Shown in pieces: positions 9,090 through 19,644 of a DNA stretch of 64,000 nt. Both the position numbers and the translations under genes were made by a program. The number at the start of each line of letters is the position of its first letter. Positions within the stretch are counted from its first letter, which is position 1. The stretch is from Pelomonas sp966111775 (lineage in GTDB: Bacteria > Pseudomonadota > Gammaproteobacteria > Burkholderiales > Burkholderiaceae_C): contig CBHWBD010000002.1 in NCBI GenBank assembly GCA_966111775.1, positions 23,612-87,611 of the forward strand, given 5' to 3'. Below the pieces are notes generated by a model. That model searched no databases. It was not told where the DNA came from and worked only from the letters and a program-made list of their open reading frames with translations.

Positions 9090-10568
9090 TTGACCACCGC
9101 GCCCGTCGAGATCGAACTGACGTTCCTCGTGCCGGCGGCCTCCCGCGCGGCCCTGGCCGCCGAGCTGGCAGGACGAGGCACGGCGCGGCGTGTTTCGCTG
9201 ATCGACGCCTATTTCGACACGCCCGACCGGCACTTCGCCCGTGCCGGCCTGGCCTGGCGCATGCGCCGCGAAGGCCGGCGCTGGATGCAGGGACTGAAGG
9301 TCGCGGGCAGCGGTGCGCTGCAGCGCTTCGAGCACGAGGTCATTCGTCCGGACGCCCACCCCGACCCGCAGGCGCACGCCGAGACGGATCGTGGCCGGCA
9401 GTTGATCGAACTGCTGGAGAACGCCAAGACGGAAGGCCAGGACGTCGGCTTGCGCTTCCAGATCCAGCAGCGCCGCCTGCTGCGCCGCGTGCGCACGACC
9501 GGCGCCGTCGTCGACATCTCCTTGGACGAGGGTCGGGTGACCGCCGGCACGGCGATGCAGAGGCTGTGCGAGCTCGAGTTCGAGTTGGTCTCCGGCTCGC
9601 CGGTCGCCATGCTCGGCCTGGTCGAGCGCTGGCGGCGCCGCTTCGGCCTCGTCTACGACCCACTCAACAAGGCCGAGCGCGGTCACCATCTCGCGGCAGG
9701 AACGCCCCATCCACCGCTGCGCAAGGCCAGGTTGCCGCGCTATGCCAAGGACGCCAGCGCCCTCGAGGCCTTCGGCGCGGTGCTCGACGAATGCCTGGCC
9801 CATATCAGCCGCAATGCCATCGGCCTGGCCGCGGGCGCCCCCGAGCTGCGCGCCGAGCATGTGCACCAGGCCCGCATCGGCATCCGGCGGCTGCGCAGCG
9901 CGCTGCGGGCCTTCCGCGGCTGGGTGGCCGAGGCGCCGGCCGAGCTGGTGGACGGCCTGCGCGCGCTGTTCGCAGAACTGGGCAAGACGCGCGACAGCGA
10001 TGTGCTGGGCAGCGGTGTGGCCGAGGAACTCCGGCAGGCCGGCGCACCGCCGCTGGACCTCCCCACCGAAGCCGATGCGGCCGACCTCGCCGCCCTGATC
10101 CGCGGTGACGCCGTCCAGCGGCTGCTGCTCGCGTGGATCACCTGGCGCGCCAGCCTGCAACCGCTCGCCGAACCGCAGCAACCGCTGAAGCGCCTGGCCC
10201 GCAAGCGGCTGCGCCGCTGGCACAAGGCGCTGGCGCGGGACTGCCTCCGCTTCGATGAACTCGAGCCCACGGCCCTGCACACGCTGCGCAAGCACGCCAA
10301 GCGCCAGCGCTATGCGATCGAGTTCTTCGCGCCACTGCTGCCGGCGAAGCATGCTGCCCGCCATCTGCAGGCCCTGGCCTCAGCCCAGCAGGCCCTGGGC
10401 GAGATCAACGACCTCGTCGTGGCCCGCGATCGCTATCAGGCCCTCGTCGCCAGCCATCCGGCCGCCTGGTTCGCGGTGGGCTGGCTGACGGCCCGCCTGG
10501 CCGAGTCGCGCGACAAGGCACGCGATGAACTCGGCCACCTGGCCGCCGTCGAGAACCTGGCGCGCTAG
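9090..10568 (+). CDS. CYTH-CHAD domain protein (inorganic triphosphatase-like)
   Basis: A 492-residue protein. The N-terminal CYTH domain (~1-200) begins with the 'EIELTF' strand of the ExExK-type tunnel and has the 'RRWMQGLKVAGSG' and 'SLDEGRVTAG' elements of triphosphate tunnel metalloenzymes. The third acidic motif position reads Thr-Phe where Lys is common, so activity should be tested. The C-terminal CHAD domain (~220-490) is helical and His/Arg-rich ('VHQARIGIRRLRSALRAFRG', 'LRKHAKRQRYAIEFF'). It is associated with polyphosphate binding. The start is TTG at 9090, directly preceding the conserved EIELTF strand. A strong hairpin overlaps its stop codon. Confidence 0.9.
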   Translation: MTTAPVEIELTFLVPAASRAALAAELAGRGTARRVSLIDAYFDTPDRHFARAGLAWRMRREGRRWMQGLKVAGSGALQRFEHEVIRPDAHPDPQAHAETDRGRQLIELLENAKTEGQDVGLRFQIQQRRLLRRVRTTGAVVDISLDEGRVTAGTAMQRLCELEFELVSGSPVAMLGLVERWRRRFGLVYDPLNKAERGHHLAAGTPHPPLRKARLPRYAKDASALEAFGAVLDECLAHISRNAIGLAAGAPELRAEHVHQARIGIRRLRSALRAFRGWVAEAPAELVDGLRALFAELGKTRDSDVLGSGVAEELRQAGAPPLDLPTEADAADLAALIRGDAVQRLLLAWITWRASLQPLAEPQQPLKRLARKRLRRWHKALARDCLRFDELEPTALHTLRKHAKRQRYAIEFFAPLLPAKHAARHLQALASAQQALGEINDLVVARDRYQALVASHPAAWFAVGWLTARLAESRDKARDELGHLAAVENLAR

Positions 10569-10609
10569 GGTCTGTTGACGCGATGGCACCAGGTCGCGTT
10601 AACAGACCC
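10568..10609. terminator. Convergent two-way hairpin between CYTH-CHAD and GNAT genes
   Basis: A 16-bp stem (10568-10583 with 10594-10609) with a single G-T pair and a 10-nt loop. It lies at the meeting point of two convergent genes. Its right arm contains the stop codon of the minus-strand GNAT gene (10599-10601). No long T run follows on either side, so it may act as an mRNA 3' stabiliser rather than a classical terminator. Confidence 0.72.
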
Positions 10610-11186
10610 TCAGCCTGACGATGGGCCGCGCCGGCTTGTGCCGCGCGACCTCCTCGAAGCCCAGCTCGTCGAACATCGCCAGCGTCCCGAACCAGGGCGC
10701 GTCCGGCGCCCCCGCGTCGCCCTTGTCGACCGGATAGGCCTCGACGAGGCGAACGCCACGTTGGCGCGCAAAGGCCACCGCGCCCTTGAGCATGCCCCGC
10801 GCCACACCCTGCTTGCGGTACGGCGACGGCACGACGAGGCAGACGATGGACCAGACCGGCTCCTCGTCCACCGCCTTCATGGCCGGCGAGCGGCGCAGCT
10901 TGGCGAAGTCCTCGCGCGGGCCGAGCGACACCCAGCCCACCGGCCGATCTCCGTCGTGGCCGTCGTAGCCGATGAGACCCGGCGGCGGGTCTTCGCAGGC
11001 GAGGGCCTTCAGCGCGTCGTGCGCGAGCCGGCGCTGCGCCTCGCTCGGCCGCGTATAGGCGCCCTTGCCGGTGACGCGGTAGTACATGCACCAGCAGCCG
11101 CGTGCCACCGAGCAGCCGCGGGCCGCGAACAAGGCCTCGAGGTCGGGCCAGCGCTCGGGTGTCAGGGGGTGCACTGCGAGCTTCAT
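10599..11186 (-). CDS. GNAT family N-acetyltransferase
   Basis: A 195-residue protein with the GNAT acetyl-CoA core: the beta-4 strand 'EPVWSIVCLVVPSPYRKQGV' leads into the pyrophosphate-binding 'RKQGVARGML' loop, and the later 'FDELGFEEVARHK' is typical of the family's last strand. The N-terminus carries an unusual Cys-rich piece 'GCSVARGCWCMYYRV', seen in a subgroup of GNATs of unknown substrate. The stop codon lies inside the convergent hairpin. The gene is 6 bp downstream of the Gdx-like exporter gene and is probably co-transcribed with it. Confidence 0.88.
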   Translation of the reverse strand: MKLAVHPLTPERWPDLEALFAARGCSVARGCWCMYYRVTGKGAYTRPSEAQRRLAHDALKALACEDPPPGLIGYDGHDGDRPVGWVSLGPREDFAKLRRSPAMKAVDEEPVWSIVCLVVPSPYRKQGVARGMLKGAVAFARQRGVRLVEAYPVDKGDAGAPDAPWFGTLAMFDELGFEEVARHKPARPIVRLRVC

Positions 11187-11192
11187 GATGCG

Positions 11193-11513
11193 TCAGTCGG
11201 CCGAGGACAGCTTCAGCCCGACGATGCCGGCCACGATGAGGCCGATGCTGAGCAGGCGCGCCAGATTGGCCGGCTCGCCGAGCAGCACGATTCCCAGGAT
11301 CACCGTGCCCACCGCACCCACGCCGACCCAGACGCCATAGGCCGTGCCCACCGGCAGCGACTTCATCGCGATGCCCAGCAGCCACAGACTGACGATCATG
11401 CAGGCGGCCGTCGCCGCGCTGGGCCAGGGCTTGGTGAAGCCTTCGGTGTATTTCAGGCCGATGGCCCAGCCGACCTCGAACAGGCCGGCAATGACGAGAA
11501 TGATCCAGGCCAT
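11193..11513 (-). CDS. gdx: Small multidrug resistance exporter, Gdx/SugE type
   Basis: A 106-residue protein with four hydrophobic helices. The first helix, 'LFEVGWAIGLKYTEGF', carries the conserved membrane Glu (residue ~13) that binds cation and proton. The Gdx/SugE signature (GLKYTEGF and a following PxxW...) separates it from EmrE-type drug pumps. Gdx proteins work as antiparallel dimers exporting guanidinium. A guanidine riboswitch is often found upstream; the 84-bp gap to mnmH contains no convincing one. The GNAT gene follows 6 bp later. Confidence 0.88.
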   Translation of the reverse strand: MAWIILVIAGLFEVGWAIGLKYTEGFTKPWPSAATAACMIVSLWLLGIAMKSLPVGTAYGVWVGVGAVGTVILGIVLLGEPANLARLLSIGLIVAGIVGLKLSSAD

Positions 11514-11597
11514 TCAACTTCCTCTGTAGTGCCCTGCAGGGATTCTGGCCGCGCCCGAAATCCCGGGGCCGCGTGGGGTTGCCTTAACCTAGCGGCA

Positions 11598-12644
11598 ATG
11601 AGTCACAAGCCCACCACCGTCAACGAGTTGGGCGAGTTCACCGTCCTCATCGACGCGCGCTCGCCGGCCGAATACGCCCTCGACCACATCCCCGGCGCCA
11701 TCAACTGCCCGGTGCTGGACGACGAGGAGCGCCGCATCGTCGGCACCACCTATGTCCAGACCTCTGCCTTCGAGGCGCGCAAGATCGGCGGCGCCATGGT
11801 GGCGCGCAATATCGCCCGCCACCTGGACGGCCTCTTCCACGACAAGTCCAGGGACTGGCGCCCTCTCATCTACTGCTGGCGCGGCGGCATGCGCAGCGGC
11901 AGCTTCGTCAACTGGCTGAGGCTGGTGGGCTGGGACGCCCAGCAGCTCAAGGGCGGCTACAAGGCCTGGCGGGCCCATGTCATCGAGCAGATCGCGCTGC
12001 GGGCACCGCAGCTGCAGCTGCGCGTGCTGTGCGGCCCCACCGGCAGCGCCAAGACGCGGGTGCTGCAGGCCCTGGGCGAGCAGGGCGAGCAGATCCTCGA
12101 CCTGGAAGACCTGGCCGCCCATCGCGGCTCGGTGCTGGGTGCCGTGCCCGGCCGGCCGCAGCCGTCACAGAAGGGCTTCGAGACCCAGCTGATGCAGGCC
12201 CTGTCCGGCCTGGACCTGGGACAGCGCGTCTGGGTCGAGGCCGAGAGCCGGCGCATCGGCCGCATCACGGTGCCGGAGCCGCTGCTGCAACGCCTGCGCG
12301 AAAGCCCGGTCGTCGAGATCGCTGCCACGCCCGCCGCGCGCCTGGCCTATCTGCTGCACGACTACGCCTGGCTGGGCGACGACCCGCAAGGCCTGGCCGA
12401 CAAGCTGGGCACGCTGCGCGAGTTGCTGCCCAAGGAAGTGCTGGCGCAATGGCAGGCATGGGCGCTGGAAGGCGCCCTGCCCCCGCTGTTCGAGGCCCTG
12501 ATGGCCCAGCACTACGACCCCCTCTATGCCCGCTCGCAGGGCCGGCATCTGGCCGGCCTGCCGGACGCCCAGCGCCTGCAATGCGAGGATCTGTCGGATG
12601 ACGGCATCCAGGCCCTGGCCCGCCGCATCGCTTCTCTGCCCTAG
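11598..12644 (+). CDS. mnmH: tRNA 2-selenouridine synthase
   Basis: MnmH (SelU/YbbB) replaces sulphur in 2-thiouridine of certain tRNAs with selenium from selenophosphate, via a geranylated intermediate. The 348-residue protein has an N-terminal rhodanese domain with 'YCWRGGMRSGS', where Cys ~93 is catalytic. A P-loop NTPase-like domain follows with 'GPTGSAKTRVLQAL' near residue 144. The ATG at 11598 starts the conserved region; the longer open frame upstream overlaps two minus-strand genes and is not coding. selD, which makes the selenium donor, follows 8 bp later, so substrate supply and use are co-transcribed. Confidence 0.95.
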   Translation: MSHKPTTVNELGEFTVLIDARSPAEYALDHIPGAINCPVLDDEERRIVGTTYVQTSAFEARKIGGAMVARNIARHLDGLFHDKSRDWRPLIYCWRGGMRSGSFVNWLRLVGWDAQQLKGGYKAWRAHVIEQIALRAPQLQLRVLCGPTGSAKTRVLQALGEQGEQILDLEDLAAHRGSVLGAVPGRPQPSQKGFETQLMQALSGLDLGQRVWVEAESRRIGRITVPEPLLQRLRESPVVEIAATPAARLAYLLHDYAWLGDDPQGLADKLGTLRELLPKEVLAQWQAWALEGALPPLFEALMAQHYDPLYARSQGRHLAGLPDAQRLQCEDLSDDGIQALARRIASLP

Positions 12645-12652
12645 ACCGCATC

Positions 12653-13723
12653 ATGACCTCCACAACACCGCCCGTGCCCCGCCTGACCTCGCTGTCCCAC
12701 GGCGGCGGCTGCGGCTGCAAGATCGCTCCCGGCGTGCTGAGCGAGATCCTGAAGAACACCCGCAACTTCCCGGCGCCGCCGCAGCTGCTGGTGGGCATCG
12801 AGACCGCCGACGACGCCGCGGTCTATCAGCTGACCGACGACATCGCGCTGATCGCGACGACGGACTTCTTCATGCCCATCGTCGACGACCCCTTCGACTT
12901 CGGCCGCATCGCCGCGACGAATGCCATCAGCGACGTCTACGCCATGGGCGGCACGCCCATCATGGCCCTGGCCCTGGTGGGCATGCCCATCAATGTGCTG
13001 CCGGTCGACGTCATCGGCAAGATCCTCCAGGGTGGCGAATCGGTCTGCAGCGCCGCGGGCATCCCGATTGCCGGCGGCCACACCATCGATTCGGTCGAAG
13101 CCATCTACGGCCTGGTCGCTTTGGGCGTGGTGCATCCCAAGCGCATCAAGCGCAATGCCGATGCGCGCGTCGGCGACCGGCTGGTGCTGGGCAAGCCGCT
13201 GGGCGTGGGCATCCTGTCGGCGGCGCTGAAGAAGGAGGCGCTGTCGGCCGAGGGCTATGCGCAGATGCTCGCCACGACGACCCAGCTCAACACGCCCGGG
13301 CCCGACCTGGCCGCGCTGGCGGGCGTGCATGCGATGACCGATGTCACCGGCTTCGGTCTGGCGGGCCACGGGCTGGAGCTGGCGCGCGGCGCCCAGGCCA
13401 GCGTGGAGATCGCCTGGGACCGCGTGCCCCTGCTGCCTGGCGTGCGTGAACTCGCCGAGGCCGGCATGGTGACTGGCGCCTCCGGGCGCAACTGGGCGGG
13501 CTACGGCGCCGAGGTGCTGCTGCCCGACGGCTTTTCCGCCGTCGACCGCGCCCTGCTGACCGACCCCCAGACCAGCGGTGGGCTGCTGGTGTCCTGCGAT
13601 GCCGGCGCCGTGGACGAGGTGCTGGAGGTCTTCCACCGCCACGGCTTTGGCGCCGCGGCCGAGATCGGCAGCGTGGTGGCCCGCGGCACCGAGGGCAGTC
13701 GCCTGCGCCTGCGCCAGGCCTGA
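12653..13723 (+). CDS. selD: Selenophosphate synthetase
   Basis: SelD makes selenophosphate from selenide and ATP. The 356-residue protein shows the catalytic N-terminal motif 'SHGGGCGCKIAPG' with cysteine, not selenocysteine, at the active position. It also has the metal-binding 'GIETADDAAVYQ' and 'DVTGFGLAGHGLE', and the C-terminal 'DPQTSGGLLVS'. With mnmH immediately upstream and no selA/selB in the window, the selenouridine branch is the visible use. Identification is secure. Confidence 0.97.
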   Translation: MTSTTPPVPRLTSLSHGGGCGCKIAPGVLSEILKNTRNFPAPPQLLVGIETADDAAVYQLTDDIALIATTDFFMPIVDDPFDFGRIAATNAISDVYAMGGTPIMALALVGMPINVLPVDVIGKILQGGESVCSAAGIPIAGGHTIDSVEAIYGLVALGVVHPKRIKRNADARVGDRLVLGKPLGVGILSAALKKEALSAEGYAQMLATTTQLNTPGPDLAALAGVHAMTDVTGFGLAGHGLELARGAQASVEIAWDRVPLLPGVRELAEAGMVTGASGRNWAGYGAEVLLPDGFSAVDRALLTDPQTSGGLLVSCDAGAVDEVLEVFHRHGFGAAAEIGSVVARGTEGSRLRLRQA

Positions 13724-13801
13724 ACGCTCTCGCGTCGTCCTACAGACAAAGCCTTCCAGTCGGCGAAAACTGGCGTCATCAGGAGCAGGCCAGGAGATGA
13801 C

Positions 13802-14008
13802 ATGGAAACAGGACAGGCAGACCCCCTGCATCCGGGCTGGGTCAAGGGCTGGATGGTGCTGCGCGTGAAGCAGCAGATCCCGGGCGACTTCGTCAGCTTC
13901 CATGCGCATGTCGCCGAGGCCCAGACCGAAGCCCAGCGGCGTGGCCCGGGCCATCAGGTCTTCCACGGCAGCCACCGCATGGGCAGCGAAGAGTTCATCG
14001 TCGACTGA
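13802..14008 (+). CDS. Small hypothetical protein (68 aa)
   Basis: A 68-codon gene with a very good ribosome site (AGGAG at 13792-13796, 5 nt before the ATG). The protein is soluble and His-rich, with blocks 'WVKGWMVLRVKQQIPGDFVS' and 'HQVFHGSHRMGSEEFIVD'. No domain is recognised and nothing suggests secretion. It lies between selD and a convergent small gene. It is real mainly on the strength of the ribosome site; function unknown. Confidence 0.6.
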   Translation: METGQADPLHPGWVKGWMVLRVKQQIPGDFVSFHAHVAEAQTEAQRRGPGHQVFHGSHRMGSEEFIVD

Positions 14009-14039
14009 AAACAGGCCGGGCGAGTGCATCCGGCAGACC

Positions 14040-14315
14040 TCAAGGCGGCGCGACATGTTCGGCATGGCGGCACAGCCAGGAGACGTAGGAAATCTTGCCC
14101 TTGGGCCTGCTGTAGCGCTGCTTCCTGAACGTGAGGCGCACGCGCCCCGCCCAGGCGGCGTCTATTTCGACGCACATTTCATCGTCGACCGCACAGGCCG
14201 GGTCTGGCAGGGACTTGCTGGCCAGGGCGATGTATTGACCGGGAACCCGGCTCAGGATGCCGTTGTCGGCATTGGCGGGTACTGGCGGGGAGGGGTGGTC
14301 GAGGGCTGCTGTCAT
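14040..14315 (-). CDS. Small hypothetical protein (91 aa)
   Basis: A 91-codon minus-strand frame whose C-terminal half is basic and aromatic ('RVRLTFRKQRYSRPKGKISY' then 'WLCRHAEHV'). This resembles a small RNA- or DNA-binding strand-rich fold more than random shadow sequence. The N-terminal third is Pro/Ala-rich and less convincing. It is convergent with the preceding 68-aa gene. Function unknown; moderate confidence that it is expressed. Confidence 0.45.
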   Translation of the reverse strand: MTAALDHPSPPVPANADNGILSRVPGQYIALASKSLPDPACAVDDEMCVEIDAAWAGRVRLTFRKQRYSRPKGKISYVSWLCRHAEHVAPP

Positions 14316-14466
14316 GGCGCCATCGTGGCCGGACGCAGGCTCACCAGATGAGCCCGCATGCCACGGACTTTTACGCTTGCCGGCACGCTGCCGGCGCCGG
14401 GAATGGCTAGAGTCAGAGCGCTGCGCTCAGACGCAGCCTTAGCGGCAAGAGGAGCTCAGGGCGCGC

Positions 14467-16545
<2,079 letters not shown>

Positions 16546-16697
16546 GGCGCGCGGGCCTTCTGGAGCGTCGACGGCTTGGCGCAAGGATCAAGCCTCGCTG
16601 CGCAACACTGCGACACACATCGGCGGCATGCGCCGCAGTAGAGTTTTCTCGAGCCGGTAGTGGCTCGCCCCCTGGCCAACACATCCAAGGATCCAAG

Positions 16698-16919
16698 ATG
16701 ACATCCACGACATTGCTGCGCATCGCGCTGGTCTCCGCCGCCCTTGTCACGGGCAGCTCTCTGGCCCTCGCCGCCGGCAGCCGCCAGAACCACCACTGCA
16801 AGATGGCCGACGGCAGCATGGACACGGCCAAGACCAAGAAGGCCTGCCTTGCGGCCAAGGGCACCTGGGTCAAGGACGCCCCTGCTGCCGGCGACGCCGC
16901 CTCGGCGCCGAAGAAGTAG
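16698..16919 (+). CDS. Small secreted protein (73 aa)
   Basis: A 73-residue protein starting 'MTSTTLLRIALVSAALVTGS', a clear Sec signal peptide likely cleaved after ALA near residue 25. The mature part of about 48 residues is Lys/Ala-rich with two cysteines ('HHCKMADGSMD', 'KKACLAAKGTW') that could form a disulphide in the periplasm. The ATG at 16698 begins the signal peptide; the longer upstream frame is not supported. Function unknown. It is convergent with the Nramp-like gene, 13 bp away. Confidence 0.72.
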   Translation: MTSTTLLRIALVSAALVTGSSLALAAGSRQNHHCKMADGSMDTAKTKKACLAAKGTWVKDAPAAGDAASAPKK

Positions 16920-16932
16920 AGCGCCAGAAGCC

Positions 16933-18267
16933 TCAGGCGGTGATGAACATCACCGCGACGGCGACGGCCATGACACCGGTGGCCGCCCAGCCGAACACAC
17001 GGTGCCGGCTGGACATCGTCAGCTCGCCCATCACGCGGCGCGACTGGCCTATCCACATCATCACCACCATGATGGGCACCGAGATGACGCCGTTGACGAC
17101 GGCGCTCCAGACCAGCGCCTTGATGGGATCCAGTTCGAACAGGCTCATCAGTGCGCCAATGACTGTCGCGGCGATGATGATGGCGTAGAAGCCGCGCGCC
17201 TCATGGAAGCCATGCGACAGGCTGGCCTTCCAGCCGAAGACCTCGCTGACCGCATAGGCCGCCGAGCCCGCCAGCACCGGCACGGCCAGCAGGCCCGTGC
17301 CGACGATGCCCAGCGCAAACACCGCGAACGCGAACTCGCCCGCCACCGGTCGCAGGGCCTCGGCCGCCTGGCCTGAAGTCTGGATGTTGGTGATGCCGTG
17401 CAGGTTGAGCGTCACCGCCGTGGCCAGCACGATGCAGAGCGCGATCACGTTGGAGAAGGACATGCCGATGTAAGTGTCCTGCTTGATGCGGAAGAGGTGC
17501 TCCTGTGCATAGGCCGGCACCAGCCGCATTTCGGCCGCATGCGGCCGGGTCTGGATCTCCTCGACCTCCTGCGACGCCTGCCAGAAGAAGAGGTAGGGGC
17601 TGATGGTCGTCCCCAGCACGGCCACCACCATGCCGGCGTAGTCGCTGAACTTGGCATCCACAGGGAAGAAGGCCCAGGGCTGCAAGGACTCCACCGTGGC
17701 CTGTCGCCACGGCACCTGCACCACCAGGACGACGGCGAAGTAGGAGAACAGCGCCAGCGTCAGCCATTTCAGGATGCGCACCGAACGCTCGTAGGAGAAA
17801 CACACCTGGCCCAGCACGCAAAGCGCGCCGAACCCGACGATGAACAAGACCCGCGAACCGCCCACCAGCATGCGGGCGGCTTCGGCCATGGCGCCGATGT
17901 CGGCCGCGATGTTGATGGTGTTGGCGACGACCAGCAGCGCGACCAGGCCCAGGGTCAGCCAGCGCGGGCAGACCTTGGCGATGTTGGCGGCCAGCCCCTG
18001 GCCGGTGACCCAACCGATGCGGGCCGACAGCATCTGGATGCCGATCATCAGCGGCGTGGTCAGCAGCAGGGTCCAGACCAGGCCGAAGCGGAACTGCGAC
18101 CCGGCCTGCGAATAGGTGGCGATGCCGCTCGGGTCATCGTCGGCGGCACCGGTGATGAGGCCGGGACCCAGGCGCCTGGCCAGGGCCTTGGTGTCGGGCA
18201 GCCGGTCGCGGGCGTTCGCAAAGGCCCGGGACAACAGGAAAGCGTTGCGGAGAATGAGTTGTTGCAC
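16933..18267 (-). CDS. Nramp-family divalent metal transporter (non-canonical subgroup)
   Basis: A 444-residue membrane protein with about eleven hydrophobic segments. Helix 1 contains 'GAADDDPSGIATYSQAG' (DDDPSG at 43-48) in place of the canonical DPGN metal site. Helix 6 reads 'TTISPYLFFWQASQE' in place of the MPH motif, so the usual metal-binding Met is absent. These changes mark the branch of Nramp relatives whose metal preference (Mg, Mn or others) is uncertain. The start is a GTG at 18267 with a GGGGAG ribosome site 7 nt upstream. No yybP-ykoY-type manganese riboswitch was recognised in its leader. Confidence 0.88.
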   Translation of the reverse strand: MQQLILRNAFLLSRAFANARDRLPDTKALARRLGPGLITGAADDDPSGIATYSQAGSQFRFGLVWTLLLTTPLMIGIQMLSARIGWVTGQGLAANIAKVCPRWLTLGLVALLVVANTINIAADIGAMAEAARMLVGGSRVLFIVGFGALCVLGQVCFSYERSVRILKWLTLALFSYFAVVLVVQVPWRQATVESLQPWAFFPVDAKFSDYAGMVVAVLGTTISPYLFFWQASQEVEEIQTRPHAAEMRLVPAYAQEHLFRIKQDTYIGMSFSNVIALCIVLATAVTLNLHGITNIQTSGQAAEALRPVAGEFAFAVFALGIVGTGLLAVPVLAGSAAYAVSEVFGWKASLSHGFHEARGFYAIIIAATVIGALMSLFELDPIKALVWSAVVNGVISVPIMVVMMWIGQSRRVMGELTMSSRHRVFGWAATGVMAVAVAVMFITA

Positions 18268-18740
18268 GGGTGTCTCCCCGCCGCCGTGCCACGCGCACGG
18301 CGGAAGAATGCGGCGCTTTCTGGGAGCCGCAGGGTCACGAAGGTGTCCGGGGAGAAGGCTGGTCGGCAGAAAGCCGAACGCAGCAAGCCTGCTGTCCCGG
18401 GAAATGGAAGGTCGTCAGAGCCTCCACCGCCCGGGTTGCAGCCGCGCCGCAAGGCGATGGCTACAGACTGGACGGCGAAGGCCAGCAACTAGGTGCTGGG
18501 GTCATGGCAATGCCGTCAGTGAAGGAACCGCGATTTTCTTCAGGCCCGCGATCAGGGTCAACCCGAGTTTGAGTCTGGAAACCTGGCTGCAAGGAAAGAG
18601 GATTTCGTCCTCTGTGCGAGGCCGCCGCGCCGGCGCCGCCGACGCCCGGCGCGGGCCCCATACGCGGGAATTTCTGAACCCGCCGCACGGGAACCTCGCT
18701 CCTAGAATCGTCCGCCAAGATAGGCGCTTGGGGAGCGAGG
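18268..18740. other. Intergenic stretch between divergent Nramp-like and desaturase genes
   Basis: This 473-bp gap must hold both divergent promoters. No convincing gene, terminator or known riboswitch was found. Several open frames cross it but have no ribosome site or recognisable protein content. Confidence 0.6.
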
Positions 18741-19598
18741 ATGAAGTCTTATAACGTTATCGGCTATCTGCTGATCGTCGTCTACGGGCTGGCCTGCGTC
18801 GCGGTCGCGCCGCCCGCCCTCGGTCCCTGGGGTGGACTGGCAGTCGCGGCGGTCTACTTCCTCGTGACGTGGTTCATCGGCGGCGTCTACCTCTCCTGCG
18901 TGATCCACATGGGCATCGCGCATCGTGCGCTGGACTACAAGCCCTGGTTCGTGAAGGCGATCACCGTCGTCAACAACGCGTTCTTCGTCTACATCGACCC
19001 GGTGGCCTGGGTCAACCGGCACCGGCTGCACCACCGCTTTTCCGACCATCCGGGTGACCCCAACAAGCTGGCCTCCGACGGTCTGTGGCGCACGTTGTGG
19101 CTGTGCATGTTCCCGTATCCGACCACGGACAACGTCGCCAACGATGCAATCTTGAAGACCTGGCCGTTCCGCCTGGTGTCGAACTGGCCGTTCATCATCG
19201 TGGCGACCGCCGGCCAGTTGTGGCTGATTGCCGTGCTCACCCGCTCTTGGGCCTTCGCGGTGGTGATGTGGACGATGTTCCGGGTGTTCGCGCTGTGGAT
19301 CAACATGGTCCAGAACTTCTGGACGCACGACCGCCGCTTCGGCTACCGGCATCACGACGATGAGCGCGACAACGCGATGAACATCGGCGAATGGCTGCCG
19401 GTCACGATCACCTTCAGCGCCTGCCTGCAGAACAACCACCACCACGCGCCGGGCTTTCTGCGCCTGAGCCACGTCGAGGGCGAATACGACTTCGGCTTCA
19501 TCGCGGCGAAGGCGATGAAGGCGCTGGGGCTGGTGAAGGCCACGCGGACCGGTATGGAGATCCCGAAGGACGTGACACTGCCGGCCGTGGGTTTCTGA
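18741..19598 (+). CDS. Membrane fatty acid desaturase (acyl-CoA desaturase type)
   Basis: A 285-residue integral membrane enzyme with the three histidine boxes of di-iron desaturases: 'HMGIAHR' (H56-H61), 'HRLHHRFSDH' (H94-H98) and 'QNNHHHAPGF' near residue 227. Hydrophobic segments flank them in the usual order. It would introduce a double bond into membrane acyl chains using O2. The GAGCGAGG ribosome site precedes the ATG. It is convergent with the sterol-desaturase-family gene, with 46 bp between stops. Substrate position (delta-9 or other) cannot be read. Confidence 0.92.
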   Translation: MKSYNVIGYLLIVVYGLACVAVAPPALGPWGGLAVAAVYFLVTWFIGGVYLSCVIHMGIAHRALDYKPWFVKAITVVNNAFFVYIDPVAWVNRHRLHHRFSDHPGDPNKLASDGLWRTLWLCMFPYPTTDNVANDAILKTWPFRLVSNWPFIIVATAGQLWLIAVLTRSWAFAVVMWTMFRVFALWINMVQNFWTHDRRFGYRHHDDERDNAMNIGEWLPVTITFSACLQNNHHHAPGFLRLSHVEGEYDFGFIAAKAMKALGLVKATRTGMEIPKDVTLPAVGF

Positions 19599-19644
19599 CG
19601 CGGACAAGCGGCAGGCGTCGCGCCCGCCGCGCGGGCTGAGATCG

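Noticed and set aside
11514..11597. Guanidine riboswitch upstream of the Gdx-like gene
   Set aside because: The short leader lacks the ykkC conserved segments and the paired ACGR-loop hairpins of the mini-ykkC class.
16933..18740. Manganese (yybP-ykoY) riboswitch before the Nramp-like gene
   Set aside because: The conserved loop sequences and paired stems were not found in the leader.
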